Of a stretch of DNA of 64,000 bases, positions 18,648 through 28,115 are shown in pieces. This DNA is from Exiguobacterium acetylicum. Its GTDB lineage: Bacteria; Bacillota; Bacilli; Exiguobacteriales; Exiguobacteriaceae. Positions within the stretch are counted from its first letter, which is position 1. Each line of letters opens with the position of its first letter. The position numbers and the translations under genes were made by a program. The notes below the pieces were generated by a model. It saw only the letters and a program-made list of their open reading frames with translations, was not told the DNA's origin and made no database searches. The stretch spans positions 956,001-1,020,000 of the forward strand of contig NZ_CP082333.1 in NCBI RefSeq assembly GCF_019890935.1, read 5' to 3'.

Positions 18648-19627
18648 CGACGTTAAGTTTAATCGAAGCGATCAATAGTGCAATCAAAGAAGAGATGGAA
18701 CGCGACGAGTCCGTCTTCATCCTCGGCGAAGACGTTGGTGTCCGTGGTGGTGTCTTCCGGGCGACGCAAGGATTGCTCGAACAATTCGGAGAAGAACGTG
18801 TCATCGATGCGCCACTCGCTGAAAGTGCGATCGCCGGTGTCGGAATCGGAGCTGCGATGTACGGCATGCGTCCGATTGCTGAAATGCAATTCGCTGATTT
18901 CATCATGCCAGCGGTCAACCAAATCGTCAGTGAGGCAGCGAAGATTCGGTACCGTTCGAACAATGACTGGACGTGTCCGATCGTCATCCGCGCACCGTTT
19001 GGCGGCGGTATTCACGGGGCACTTTATCATTCTCAGTCGGTCGAAGCGATGTTCAACTCGACGCCAGGTCTGAAAATCGTCATCCCATCGAATCCATATG
19101 ACGCAAAAGGATTGCTAAAGGCAGCGATTCGTTCGAATGATCCGGTCTTGTTCTTTGAGCACAAACGAGGCTATCGTCTGTTAAAAGGAGATGTTCCTGA
19201 AGGCGACTATACGGTCGAAATCGGTAAAGCAGACGTCAAGCGTGAGGGCGAAGACGTGACGATCATCACTTACGGGCTATGTGTCCATATGGCACTTGAG
19301 GCAGCAACACGCCTTGAAAAAGACGGAATCGATGTCCACATCCTTGACTTGCGGACCGTCTATCCAATCGACCGCGAAGCAGTCGTCGAAGCAGCGAAAA
19401 AGACGGGGAAAGTCTTGCTCGTCACGGAAGACAATAAAGAAGGTAGCGTCATGAGTGAAGTGTCGGCGATCATTGCAGAAGAAGCATTGTTCGATCTCGA
19501 TGCACCAATCGAACGACTCTGTGGTCCAGACGTCCCAGCGATGCCATACGCTCCGACGATGGAGAAGTTCTTCAACATCTCAAGCGAGAAAATTGAAGAT
19601 AAAATCCGGACGTTACACGCATACTAA
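18644..19627 (+). CDS. bkdAB: Branched-chain 2-oxoacid dehydrogenase E1 beta
   Basis: Beta subunit of the E1 heterotetramer. The 327-residue transketolase-like protein has LGEDVGVRGGVFRATQGL near 28-45, DAPLAESAIAGVGIGAAMYG, and RAPFGGGIHGALYHSQSVEA near 115-134. The C-terminal domain with VLLVTEDNKEGSVMSEV follows. It overlaps bkdAA by four bases and is followed 14 bases later by bkdB. Confidence 0.95.
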   Translation: MTTLSLIEAINSAIKEEMERDESVFILGEDVGVRGGVFRATQGLLEQFGEERVIDAPLAESAIAGVGIGAAMYGMRPIAEMQFADFIMPAVNQIVSEAAKIRYRSNNDWTCPIVIRAPFGGGIHGALYHSQSVEAMFNSTPGLKIVIPSNPYDAKGLLKAAIRSNDPVLFFEHKRGYRLLKGDVPEGDYTVEIGKADVKREGEDVTIITYGLCVHMALEAATRLEKDGIDVHILDLRTVYPIDREAVVEAAKKTGKVLLVTEDNKEGSVMSEVSAIIAEEALFDLDAPIERLCGPDVPAMPYAPTMEKFFNISSEKIEDKIRTLHAY

Positions 19628-19641
19628 GGGGGAACTGACCG

Positions 19642-20910
19642 ATGAAGACTGAAACACTTACGATGCCACAACTCGGGGAAAGTGTTACTGAAGGAACGAT
19701 TTCGATGTGGCTCGTCAAACCAGGCGATACTGTCAAAAAATATGATCCGATTGCAGAAGTCATTACCGATAAGGTAACGGCAGAAGTCCCATCTTCATTT
19801 GATGGTGTGATTGAAAAATTGCTTGCAGAAGAAGGCGATACGTTGCAAGTCGGTGACGCGATCGTCACGATGCAAGTCAGCGGCGGATCGACAGAAGTCG
19901 CGGCGACCGAACAAGAAGTGCCGGCTGTCGAAGAGACGACGTCGGCTGATACATCGATGAAAAAACGCTATTCACCAGCGGTCTTGAAACTCTCGGGTGA
20001 GCATGGCATTGATCTCGAACAAGTGACGGGTACAGGAGCGGGCGGCCGGATTACCCGGAAAGATCTCTTGAAACTGATCGAGTCTGGATCGATCCCGACA
20101 CCACAAGCAACGGAACCAAAACCGGAAACGCAAGCGGCTCCGGTAGAGCCTCCGGCAGAAGCACCACCCGCACCAAAACGTCCGGTCAGTGCACCACAAC
20201 CGACGGAAACGGGCGACATCGAGATTCCGACTGCCGGTGTGCGTCAAGCGATCGCTTCGAACATGGTTCGCGCGAAACACGAAGCGCCACATGCTTGGTT
20301 GATGATCGAAGTCGATGTCACGAACTTGGTCGAAGCACGTAATCGTCATAAAGATGCGTTCTTCAAACAAGAAGGGGTCAAATTGACGTTCTTACCATTC
20401 TTCATGAAGGCGACAGTCGAAGGATTGAAGAAACATCCAATCATGAACTCGACATGGGCGGGAGATAAGATCATTCAAAAGAAAGCGATCAATCTATCAC
20501 TTGCTGTCGCAACACAGGACGCTCTGTTCGTACCGGTTGTTAAGAATGCGGATGAATTAAGCATCAAGGGGATCGCACGCGCGATCGATGACTTCGGGAA
20601 ACGGGCACAAGCAGGCACGTTGTCATCTGCAGAGATGCAGGGCGGGACGTTTACGGTCAACAATACGGGCTCATTCGGTTCGATCCAATCAGCACCGATT
20701 CTCAACTTCCCGCAAGCGGCAATTCTGTCTGTTGAATCAATCGTCAAACGTCCAGTTTGGGTGAACGGCATGTTCGCAGCACGCGACATGGTCAACCTCT
20801 GTATGTCGATCGACCACCGGGTGCTCGACGGACTCGTTGCCGGACAGTTCCTACAGACTGTCAAACAAGCGCTCGAATCGATTGATCCGAACCAACTTTC
20901 CCTATATTGA
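19642..20910 (+). CDS. bkdB: Branched-chain 2-oxoacid dehydrogenase E2 (acyltransferase)
   Basis: Lipoylated core of the complex that passes the acyl group to CoA. The 422-residue protein has one lipoyl domain with the modified lysine in EVITDKVTAEVPSS (about residue 43). A peripheral subunit-binding domain follows (YSPAVLKLSGEHGIDLEQVTG, about 112-145), then a Pro/Ala-rich linker. The catalytic domain ends in the active-site motif SIDHRVLDGLVAG. It is the last gene of the operon; no intrinsic terminator is evident before the trp leader promoter. Confidence 0.95.
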   Translation: MKTETLTMPQLGESVTEGTISMWLVKPGDTVKKYDPIAEVITDKVTAEVPSSFDGVIEKLLAEEGDTLQVGDAIVTMQVSGGSTEVAATEQEVPAVEETTSADTSMKKRYSPAVLKLSGEHGIDLEQVTGTGAGGRITRKDLLKLIESGSIPTPQATEPKPETQAAPVEPPAEAPPAPKRPVSAPQPTETGDIEIPTAGVRQAIASNMVRAKHEAPHAWLMIEVDVTNLVEARNRHKDAFFKQEGVKLTFLPFFMKATVEGLKKHPIMNSTWAGDKIIQKKAINLSLAVATQDALFVPVVKNADELSIKGIARAIDDFGKRAQAGTLSSAEMQGGTFTVNNTGSFGSIQSAPILNFPQAAILSVESIVKRPVWVNGMFAARDMVNLCMSIDHRVLDGLVAGQFLQTVKQALESIDPNQLSLY

Positions 20911-20920
20911 GTTTTTCCAG

Positions 20921-20949
20921 TTGACAGGGAAGAAGAAGCATCGTAATAT
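20921..20949 (+). promoter_or_regulatory. Sigma-A promoter of the trp operon leader
   Basis: Consensus TTGACA at 20921-20926 and TAATAT at 20944-20949 with a 17-base spacer, just downstream of bkdB. Transcription would start near 20957 and run through both T-box elements. Confidence 0.85.
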
Positions 20950-20956
20950 AGGAATC

Positions 20957-21254
20957 AATTCAACACACGATAGCAAAGACGAAGAGAAGTAACTTGTGAA
21001 ACGATTCAAGAGAGCTGATGGGTGGTGCGAATCAGTATCGGGCAACAAGCGAATGGCCTTCTGAGCTTCAGACCGAATCCCTTCAATGGGTAGTAGGCTC
21101 TGACGGGTTCCTCCCGTTATCGGGGTCGACGAATCAGGACAACGGTCCGGTTCGTTTCAAAGGGGACGGTGTCAGCATCGTCAACGAAGGTGGTACCGCG
21201 GGTCTTCCCGTCCTTCATGTTCTACATGAATGGGCGAGAAGACCCTTTTCGTAT
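20957..21254 (+). promoter_or_regulatory. Trp T-box riboswitch 1 (tandem leader)
   Basis: A complete T-box: AGTAA of the specifier-loop E motif at about 20989, AG-bulge AGAGAGC near 21009, distal GGTGGTGCGA loop, and specifier GAA-TGG with UGG at 21054-21056. The antiterminator carries AAGGTGGTACCGCG at 21187-21200. The terminator pairs GGTCTTC (21201-21207) with GAAGACC (21238-21244) through an extended stem, followed by TTTT. Uncharged tRNA-Trp binding would allow readthrough. Stem I closes by CTTGT/ACAAG and CTGAT/ATCAG helices. Confidence 0.92.
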
Positions 21255-21269
21255 ACAATCGAATCGAAC

Positions 21270-21545
21270 AAATTGTAGAGTGAGTTAAGTAGCGAGACAA
21301 CATCGGCGTTTCAGAGAGCGGAAGAATGGTGCGACTTCCGTACGACGAGGTTTCGTGAATGGTCTCATGAGAGCGTGGCTGAACGAAGAAGTAGGTCGCG
21401 ACGGATGCCCCCGTTATCGTAGGCTATGATGTCTCTTATTAGACGCATCAGACAGAGTGGGAACGGTCGAACCGTTCCAATCGAGAGGTGGCACCGCGAG
21501 ATAATCGTCCTCCATGCAGCATACGCTGTGTGGGGGACTTTTTTA
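21270..21545 (+). promoter_or_regulatory. Trp T-box riboswitch 2 (tandem leader)
   Basis: A second, more compact T-box follows without its own promoter. Its stem I has AAGTAG near 21286, AGAGAGC near 21313, distal loop AATGGTGCGA, and the specifier GAA-TGG with UGG at 21360-21362. The T-box sequence is AGAGGTGGCACCGCGAG near 21484-21500. The terminator stem GTCCTCCA (21507-21514) with TGGGGGAC (21531-21538) is followed by TTTTTT. In series with element 1 it should give a steeper response to tryptophan starvation. Confidence 0.92.
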
Positions 21546-21566
21546 TATTCCAGGAGGCGAACAGGG

Positions 21567-22961
21567 ATGGTTCAGACAGACACACTTATCATCGAACAAC
21601 TTGAACTAAACGGCGACGAGATGACGCCGATCATGATTTTTCAACAACTGAGCGGAACACAGAAATGTTTGCTTGAAAGTTCCGCGCATACGGATCAAGG
21701 ACGGTATTCGATCATCGGTGTCGATCCGGTGGAGATGATTCGGGCAGAGGGACGAACCGTGACACGGGAACAATTGACGACAGGTCAATTGACGCAGGAA
21801 ACGGGTGATCCGGTACGGCTGATGCAACAGATGATCCTCCGAGGTGGCATCGAAGAAGACCTTCCGTTTTTAGCGGGTGGGATCGGATATGTCGGTTACG
21901 ACATGATGCGCGCCTATGAAACACTCGGAGCTGTTCCTGAGCGAACGCGCCAACTACCGGACGCGCTACTCGCTGTATACGACCAAATCATCCTGTTCGA
22001 TCATCTCGAACATCGTGTTCATTTGATTCAGACGTCGCTCGGCGGCATCACCGATCGTGATGAATTACGTCAACGTCTAGCAGAACGGAAAGCACAACTC
22101 GAGCAACCACGGGAGCGAACGGACATCGAGCGACCACTTCGGGATGTCGTCTACGAACCGTTGATGGATCAAGAGACGTTTGAAGGGCTCGTCGAGCAAG
22201 CGAAGAGACATATTCGGCAAGGAGACGTCTTCCAACTGGTTCTCTCGCAACGCCTCGATGCGACGTTCTCAGGTGACCCGTTCCAGTTTTACCGGAAGCT
22301 CCGCAAGGATAATCCGAGTCCCTATCTCTTTTATATCGACTTAGGTGAAGCAATCGTACTCGGGGCCTCCCCGGAAAGTTTGGTTCAAGTCAAAGGGAAT
22401 CGCGTGACGACGAATCCGATTGCCGGCACACGCCGCCGGGGGAAGACGAAAGCGGAGGACGAACGGCTGGCAGAGGAGTTGTTGCACGATGAGAAGGAAC
22501 GGGCCGAGCACCGGATGCTCGTTGATCTTGGACGAAACGACTTAGGACGGATTTGTCAGATCGGTACCGTCGAGGTGACGCGATTCATGCAAATCGAGCG
22601 CTTCAAGAACGTCATGCACCTCGTTTCTGTCGTTGAAGGGACGTTAGCAGACGGAAAGACCGGCGCAGATGCACTCGTCTCTTGTCTACCGGCTGGGACG
22701 GTCACGGGAGCTCCGAAAATTCGAGCGATGCAGTTGATTGACCAGTACGAACAGGTGAAACGAGAAGTATATGCCGGGGCGGTCGGCTATTTCGATGTTC
22801 GGGGAAATATGGATTTCGCCCTCGCGATCCGGACGATGGTGATCAAGGATGGTGTCGCTTCTGTTCAAGCAGGGGCTGGTATCGTCTACGATTCGATTCC
22901 ACGCCTCGAGTACCAGGAGACGTTACACAAAGCGAAATCACTACTGGAGGTTTGGAAATGA
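21567..22961 (+). CDS. trpE: Anthranilate synthase component I
   Basis: TrpE converts chorismate to anthranilate using ammonia delivered by TrpG; first step of tryptophan synthesis. The 464-residue protein carries the tryptophan feedback motif CLLESS at 34-39 and the chorismate-binding domain. Its markers are IRQGDVFQLVLSQR, LGASPESLVQVKG, PIAGTRRRGKT, DLGRNDLGRI and PAGTVTGAPKIRAMQ. The start at 21567 has AGGAGG nine bases upstream and lies just after the second terminator; an upstream in-frame codon inside the leader is rejected. Confidence 0.96.
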   Translation: MVQTDTLIIEQLELNGDEMTPIMIFQQLSGTQKCLLESSAHTDQGRYSIIGVDPVEMIRAEGRTVTREQLTTGQLTQETGDPVRLMQQMILRGGIEEDLPFLAGGIGYVGYDMMRAYETLGAVPERTRQLPDALLAVYDQIILFDHLEHRVHLIQTSLGGITDRDELRQRLAERKAQLEQPRERTDIERPLRDVVYEPLMDQETFEGLVEQAKRHIRQGDVFQLVLSQRLDATFSGDPFQFYRKLRKDNPSPYLFYIDLGEAIVLGASPESLVQVKGNRVTTNPIAGTRRRGKTKAEDERLAEELLHDEKERAEHRMLVDLGRNDLGRICQIGTVEVTRFMQIERFKNVMHLVSVVEGTLADGKTGADALVSCLPAGTVTGAPKIRAMQLIDQYEQVKREVYAGAVGYFDVRGNMDFALAIRTMVIKDGVASVQAGAGIVYDSIPRLEYQETLHKAKSLLEVWK

Positions 22962-23524
22962 TCGTCCTAATTGATAATTATGATTCTTTTACCTATAACC
23001 TATACCAATACGCATCCGTTTATACGGACGTTCACGTCATCCGAAACGATGCGGTCAGCATCGAAGAACTACGCGAGATGAAACCAGACGGTATCATCCT
23101 CTCACCCGGTCCCGGTCGTCCGGCTGACGCAGGCATCTGTATCGATCTCATTCGACAATTATCGGGTCAAGTACCGATTCTCGGTGTCTGTCTCGGACAT
23201 CAGGCAATCGGCGAAGCATTCGGAGGACACGTCGTCGAAGCACCGGTCATCATGCACGGGAAGACATCGATGATTCGACAATCGGGACAACTCTTCGACG
23301 AAATGACGGAAACGTTAGAGGTCATGCGTTATCATTCGCTGATCGTCGCTCGAAACGACTTACCGACGGAGCTCGTCATCACAGCAGAAACGGATGACCG
23401 GACGATTATGGCACTCGAGCACCGGACGCATCCGACCTTCGGAATCCAGTTCCATCCTGAATCCGTCGGAACACCACAAGGACAGCAGATGATTAAACGA
23501 TTCATTGAATTGACAAAGGAGTGA
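22958..23524 (+). CDS. trpG: Anthranilate synthase glutamine amidotransferase
   Basis: This subunit releases ammonia from glutamine for TrpE. The 188-residue class I amidotransferase has IDNYDSFTYNLYQY, the oxyanion segment SPGPGRPADAG, the nucleophile cysteine in GVCLGHQAIGEAFGG (about residue 79), and the catalytic His-Glu in FGIQFHPESVGT. Start ATG 22958 overlaps the trpE stop and has GGAGG upstream; the in-frame TTG six bases earlier is less likely. In B. subtilis this function comes from pabA in the folate operon; here it is inside trp. Confidence 0.94.
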   Translation: MIVLIDNYDSFTYNLYQYASVYTDVHVIRNDAVSIEELREMKPDGIILSPGPGRPADAGICIDLIRQLSGQVPILGVCLGHQAIGEAFGGHVVEAPVIMHGKTSMIRQSGQLFDEMTETLEVMRYHSLIVARNDLPTELVITAETDDRTIMALEHRTHPTFGIQFHPESVGTPQGQQMIKRFIELTKE

Positions 23525-23530
23525 TGAACG

Positions 23531-24547
23531 ATGAAAGAGACGTTATTGAAATTAGCAGAAGCAAAACATTTACGATATGAAGAGATGCAACAGGCAGCAC
23601 GCGAACTGTTTGCAGAAGACGTGACCGATAGCGAAATTGCCGCTTTTCTCGTCGCATTGAAAGCAAAAGGTGAGACTGCAGAAGAACTAGCCGGTCTCGC
23701 TTCAATCATGCGCGAGGTCGCCCTCGACATTCCGGTCACCGGCGATTTCATGGATAACTGCGGCACGGGAGGCGACGGCTCACAATCGTTCAACATCAGT
23801 ACGACAGCCGCCTTCGTCCTAGCCGGTGCCGGCATGAAAGTCGCAAAGCACGGAAATCGGAGTGTCTCGAGTAAAACAGGCAGCGCTGATGTGCTCGAAG
23901 CACTCGGGGTTTCACTTGATGCGACACCAGAACGTTTAGCAGAACAGCTCGAGTCGAACGGAATCGCCTTCTTGTTTGCGCAACGGATGCACCCACGCGT
24001 TAAGCAAATCATGAAGGTCCGACGCGATCTGCGGATTCCGACGATCTTTAACTTGATCGGACCGTTGACGAATCCGGTTCCACTCAAGACACAACTTTTA
24101 GGAATTTACCGGGAGGATATGCTCGAGACGATGGCGTTGACTTTACATCGCCTCGGTCGGAAGCGGGCAATCGTCTTGCATGGTGCGAATGGAATGGATG
24201 AGGCTTCTCTTGCCGGAACGAACCAACTCGTCTTACTCGACGAAGGGGAGCTGATCCGCTTCAGTCTTCATCCGGAGGAAGTCGGACTGAAGACCGCACC
24301 GCTTGAAGCGATTCGCGGAGGTAGTGCACAAGAGAATGCGGCGATTTTACTGCAAGTCCTTGGTGGTGAGCATGGTGCTTATCGCGACACGGTCCTACTC
24401 AATGCCGGAATTGCCCTCTTTGCAGCAAATCGGGCGAAGACGATCGAAGAAGGGATCGCCTTAGCAGCGGATAGCATCGACTCAGGACGGGCGATGGAAC
24501 GATTGAACCAATTACGACAAATGACACGGGAGGAAGCAATCGGATGA
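23531..24547 (+). CDS. trpD: Anthranilate phosphoribosyltransferase
   Basis: Transfers phosphoribose from PRPP to anthranilate. The 338-residue protein has the signature [17 protein letters not shown] (about 74-90), [23 protein letters not shown] near 103-125 and [12 protein letters not shown]. It starts six bases after trpG with AAAGGAG and overlaps trpC by four bases. Confidence 0.96.
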   Translation: MKETLLKLAEAKHLRYEEMQQAARELFAEDVTDSEIAAFLVALKAKGETAEELAGLASIMREVALDIPVTGDFMDNCGTGGDGSQSFNISTTAAFVLAGAGMKVAKHGNRSVSSKTGSADVLEALGVSLDATPERLAEQLESNGIAFLFAQRMHPRVKQIMKVRRDLRIPTIFNLIGPLTNPVPLKTQLLGIYREDMLETMALTLHRLGRKRAIVLHGANGMDEASLAGTNQLVLLDEGELIRFSLHPEEVGLKTAPLEAIRGGSAQENAAILLQVLGGEHGAYRDTVLLNAGIALFAANRAKTIEEGIALAADSIDSGRAMERLNQLRQMTREEAIG

Positions 24548-25311
24548 ATATCTTAGATCGCATCATCGAAACAAAACGAACAGAAGTCCTGCAATTAAAA
24601 TTAAACGGGGTCGAACGGATCAGTCGGGAGACATTGAAGCCGTCGATTAAGCAACGACTAGCGGGAGCGGATTTATCCGTCATCGCGGAAATCAAACGAG
24701 CGTCGCCATCAAAAGGTGCCATCGCACTCGACGTCGACGTCGTCGCTCAGGCAAAACAATATGAAGCGAGTGGGGCGACTGTCATCTCCGTCTTGACGGA
24801 CGAGACGTACTTCAAAGGATCGATGGACGATTTAGCGGCAGTCGCTGCAGCAGTCGACATCCCGGTACTTTGTAAGGATTTCATCATCGACCGGGTTCAG
24901 ATCGACCGGGCAAAAGCACATGGGGCACGGTTGATTCTCTTGATCGTCGCCGCTCTCGAGCAGGAGACGCTTGCTGACTTGTATGCGTATGCTTACGCGG
25001 AAGGACTTGAGGTCTTAGTCGAAGTCCATGACGAAGAGGAATTACGCCGGGCAGAGGCGATCTGTGCGCAAATCATCGGCATCAACAACCGCAACTTGAA
25101 GAAGTTCGAAGTCGATTTACAGACATCGGTCGGATTACTCGAACAGAAACAACCGGACGTTCGGTATATCAGTGAGAGTGGCATCAAGACGGTCGAGGAA
25201 GCACGATTGTTACATGCTGCCGGTGCAGACGGGATCCTCGTCGGTGAGACATTGATGCGGGCAGACGATCCACAAGTCTTCATCCGAGAAGTGAGTGGCG
25301 TTCGCGTATGA
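24544..25311 (+). CDS. trpC: Indole-3-glycerol-phosphate synthase
   Basis: Ring closure of CdRP to indole-3-glycerol phosphate. A 255-residue TIM-barrel protein with the signature [13 protein letters not shown] (about 46-58), [32 protein letters not shown] near 175-187 and SESGI near 210. Start and stop overlap both neighbours (ATGA junctions). Confidence 0.96.
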   Translation: MNILDRIIETKRTEVLQLKLNGVERISRETLKPSIKQRLAGADLSVIAEIKRASPSKGAIALDVDVVAQAKQYEASGATVISVLTDETYFKGSMDDLAAVAAAVDIPVLCKDFIIDRVQIDRAKAHGARLILLIVAALEQETLADLYAYAYAEGLEVLVEVHDEEELRRAEAICAQIIGINNRNLKKFEVDLQTSVGLLEQKQPDVRYISESGIKTVEEARLLHAAGADGILVGETLMRADDPQVFIREVSGVRV

Positions 25312-25877
25312 CACGGATTAAGTTCTGTGGTCTCCGGGAAAGAGAACATGTCGAAGCGGCAGTTCGCTTAGCGGACTACATCGGCTTCGTCTTTGCTAAA
25401 AGCAAACGACAGGTAACTCTAGAAGAGGCGGCGCGTCTTAGACGCGACATTCCGAGTACGGTCCAGGTTGTCGGTGTCTTCGTCTCCCCGACTTACCAGC
25501 AGGTGACCGACGCCGTCGAACAAGTCACGCTAGATCTCGTCCAAATTCATGGGACGATCCCGGACGGCAATCTACCGGTTCCGATCATTCAAGCGATTCC
25601 CGTGACGGACATCGCAGAAGTAGAGCAACAGACGGAGTATTTGCTCGTCGACGCACCGGTTGCTGGAAGTGGCGAGACATTCGACTGGTCACGAGACATT
25701 CAAGCCGATCGTCCACTATTCATTGCCGGTGGCTTGACAGCAGGAAACGTAAGAGAAGCAATCAAACGATATCACCCGTTCGCCGTTGATGTCTCAAGTG
25801 GCATCGAGACGGATGGACGGAAAGATCCCATCAAAATGCAGGCATTCGCAGATGCCGTAAAGGAGAGAGAAGCATGA
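25308..25877 (+). CDS. trpF: Phosphoribosylanthranilate isomerase
   Basis: Amadori rearrangement of PRA to CdRP. The 189-residue TIM barrel begins [12 protein letters not shown] with the catalytic cysteine near residue 7. It has [20 protein letters not shown] and the C-terminal phosphate site [20 protein letters not shown] with the catalytic aspartate. It is slightly shorter than most homologues (about 200-215) but complete by motif. The operon overlaps continue on both sides. Confidence 0.94.
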   Translation: MTRIKFCGLREREHVEAAVRLADYIGFVFAKSKRQVTLEEAARLRRDIPSTVQVVGVFVSPTYQQVTDAVEQVTLDLVQIHGTIPDGNLPVPIIQAIPVTDIAEVEQQTEYLLVDAPVAGSGETFDWSRDIQADRPLFIAGGLTAGNVREAIKRYHPFAVDVSSGIETDGRKDPIKMQAFADAVKEREA

Positions 25878-27070
25878 GCTACGCACAACCGGATACACTC
25901 GGACAATACGGTAAATACGGAGGGCGCTACATCCCGGAAACATTGATGCATGCAGTGATCGAACTTGAAGAAGCTTACGCAACCGTAAAAGAAGATCCAG
26001 CATTTCAAGCGCGAATGGACGAATTGCTGAAAGAATATGTCGGACGTGAAACACCACTTTATTTTGCCGAACATTTGACGCAAACGATTGGTGGCGCAAA
26101 GATCTACTTGAAACGAGAAGACTTGAACCATACCGGTGCCCATAAAATCAACAATACGATTGGTCAAGCGTTACTGGCTGAACGGATGGGGAAACGAAAA
26201 ATCGTTGCTGAGACAGGGGCAGGACAACACGGTGTCGCGACAGCGACGGTCTGTGCCTTACTCGATCTCGAATGTGTCATCTTCATGGGCGAAGAGGACG
26301 TCCGTCGTCAAGAATTGAACGTCTTCCGGATGGAGTTACTTGGAGCAACCGTCATCCCGGTCACACAAGGCAGTCGGACACTCAAAGATGCCGTCAATGA
26401 AGCACTCCGCTACTGGGTCAAACATGTCGAAGACACGCATTACTTGATGGGTTCTGTTCTCGGACCACACCCATTCCCGCAACTCGTCCGTGATTTCCAA
26501 GCGGTCATCGGAAAAGAGACACGACGCCAAATCATCGAAAAAGAGGGGCGTCTACCAGAGGCGATCGTCGCTTGTGTCGGCGGCGGTAGTAATGCGATCG
26601 GGATGTTCCACCCGTTCATCGATGATACAGATGTAAAATTGTATGGCATTGAAGCGGCGGGCAGCGGAATCGACACAGAAAAACACGCAGCGACGATGAC
26701 AAAAGGAGAGGTCGGTGTCTTGCACGGCTCGATGATGTATCTCTTACAGGATGCCCATGGTCAAGTACAAGAAGCGCACTCGATCTCAGCTGGACTCGAT
26801 TACCCGGGTGTCGGACCGGAGCATAGCTTGCTAAAAGATATCGGTCGCGTCCAATATGAAGCGGTGACCGATGAACAAGCACTCGAAGCACTTCAGCTGT
26901 TAAGCCGCAAGGAGGGAATCATCCCGGCACTTGAGTCGGCACACGCCATTGCCTATGCGACTCAACTCGCTGCAGAGATGGACAAGGAAGAGATTCTCGT
27001 CATCTGCTTATCAGGACGGGGCGACAAAGACGTCGTCACTGTCAGAAACGCACTAAAGGGGGAAGCGTGA
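25874..27070 (+). CDS. trpB: Tryptophan synthase beta chain
   Basis: PLP enzyme that condenses indole with serine. The 398-residue protein has the PLP lysine in [13 protein letters not shown] (about residue 90), [16 protein letters not shown] and the phosphate loop [12 protein letters not shown] near 235. EAAGSG and the C-terminal LSGRGDKDV follow. Its TGA is shared with the ATG of trpA (TGATG). Confidence 0.97.
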   Translation: MSYAQPDTLGQYGKYGGRYIPETLMHAVIELEEAYATVKEDPAFQARMDELLKEYVGRETPLYFAEHLTQTIGGAKIYLKREDLNHTGAHKINNTIGQALLAERMGKRKIVAETGAGQHGVATATVCALLDLECVIFMGEEDVRRQELNVFRMELLGATVIPVTQGSRTLKDAVNEALRYWVKHVEDTHYLMGSVLGPHPFPQLVRDFQAVIGKETRRQIIEKEGRLPEAIVACVGGGSNAIGMFHPFIDDTDVKLYGIEAAGSGIDTEKHAATMTKGEVGVLHGSMMYLLQDAHGQVQEAHSISAGLDYPGVGPEHSLLKDIGRVQYEAVTDEQALEALQLLSRKEGIIPALESAHAIAYATQLAAEMDKEEILVICLSGRGDKDVVTVRNALKGEA

Positions 27071-27852
27071 TGCGATTAGAAACAGCCATTCGTACCGTTA
27101 CGAGCAAAGGGGAGAAAGCCTTCATTCCGTACGTCATGGGGGGAGATGGAGGAATCGATCAACTCCCGGAGATCCTGTCGTTTCTCGCTGAATCCGGAGC
27201 GACAGCGATTGAAGTCGGTGTTCCGTTTTCGGATCCGGTTGCTGACGGTCCGGTCATTCAAGAAGCGGGACTCCGGGCGCTAGAAGCGAACGTCGGACTG
27301 AAGGATGTCCTCGAGGCAGTTCGCGTTGCTCGTCAGACCGTCGATGTTCCGGTCGTCTTGATGACGTACTTGAACCCGATTTTCCGCTACGGATTAACGG
27401 CGTTTCTAGCGACATGTCGCGAAGTCGGGGTCGACGGACTGATCATTCCCGATCTCCCACTTGAGCAGAGCGAACAGTTCTTCGAACAAGAAGATAAGTC
27501 GGAAATCGCACTCGTCCAGCTCGTCTCCTTGACGAGTCCGATGGAGCGGATCCAAAAGATTGCCGATAAAAGTGAAGGATTCCTCTATGCGGTCACGGTC
27601 AACGGAACGACAGGCGGACAGACGACGTTTGATACGGCGCTTGAAGACCACTTAGCGAACGTCGCAGCAAATAGTCCAGTACCAGTCCTTGCTGGGTTCG
27701 GGATCAGTACACCGGAACATGTCAAACAATTAAGTCGCCCAGTCTCGGGTGTCATCGTCGGTAGTAAAATCGTCGACTTACTCCATCAGAACGATCGAGA
27801 AACGATTCAACAGTTGATGGCAGCACGTCTTGCGGCGACGCCGTCACATTAA
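27070..27852 (+). CDS. trpA: Tryptophan synthase alpha chain
   Basis: Cleaves indole-3-glycerol phosphate and channels indole to TrpB. The 260-residue TIM barrel has the catalytic glutamate in ATAIEVGVPFSDPVADGPVIQ (about 45-60) and the catalytic aspartate in GVDGLIIPDLPLEQ near 130. AVTVNGTTGG and the phosphate site GFGISTPEH follow. The ATG at 27070 is preferred over the in-frame GTG three bases upstream. It ends the trp operon; the hairpin-rich repeat follows. Confidence 0.96.
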   Translation: MRLETAIRTVTSKGEKAFIPYVMGGDGGIDQLPEILSFLAESGATAIEVGVPFSDPVADGPVIQEAGLRALEANVGLKDVLEAVRVARQTVDVPVVLMTYLNPIFRYGLTAFLATCREVGVDGLIIPDLPLEQSEQFFEQEDKSEIALVQLVSLTSPMERIQKIADKSEGFLYAVTVNGTTGGQTTFDTALEDHLANVAANSPVPVLAGFGISTPEHVKQLSRPVSGVIVGSKIVDLLHQNDRETIQQLMAARLAATPSH

Positions 27853-27862
27853 TAAAAAGAGA

Positions 27863-28096
27863 CTGACTCAACAGTCAGTCTATACAAAGATAAGGGTGGC
27901 AGAATGATGATCTGCCACCCTTATCTCGTAACAAAAAGAATGATACGTCACACAACACTCTTACAGGAACAGGCGCATTTATGCGCTATTAGAGACGAAC
28001 AAGACCCGCTTTCCTGCTTAAATAAGGCAGGAAAGCGGGCTTGTGTCTCGCCTGAGGAAAGGGCGTGAAAAGACGCGTCATTCTTTTTTGAGTCAG
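27863..28096 (+). repeat. Modular hairpin repeat, copy 1 (234 bp)
   Basis: The element is bounded by the inverted ends CTGACTCA (27863) and TGAGTCAG (28089-28096). Inside are a 13-bp stem TAAGGGTGGCAGA/TCTGCCACCCTTA (27891-27923), a GCGCAT/ATGCGC hairpin near 27973-27986, and a 13-bp stem CCCGCTTTCCTGC/GCAGGAAAGCGGG (28005-28039). Distant arms AAGAATGATACGTC (about 27935-27948) and GACGCGTCATTCTT enclose the middle, and the latter runs into TTTTTT like a terminator. Close relatives lie at 62786-63013 and, shortened and inverted, at 47980-48099. Here it probably also ends trp transcription. Confidence 0.88.
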
Positions 28097-28115
28097 CTTC
28101 TTTTTCGTATAGATG

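Noticed and set aside
21018-21278. Reading frame of 86 codons in the first T-box leader
   Set aside because: It lies wholly in the structured T-box RNA and has no ribosome binding site.
21426-21566. Upstream extension of trpE into the second T-box
   Set aside because: It would translate the antiterminator and terminator; ATG 21567 has AGGAGG and fits the family.
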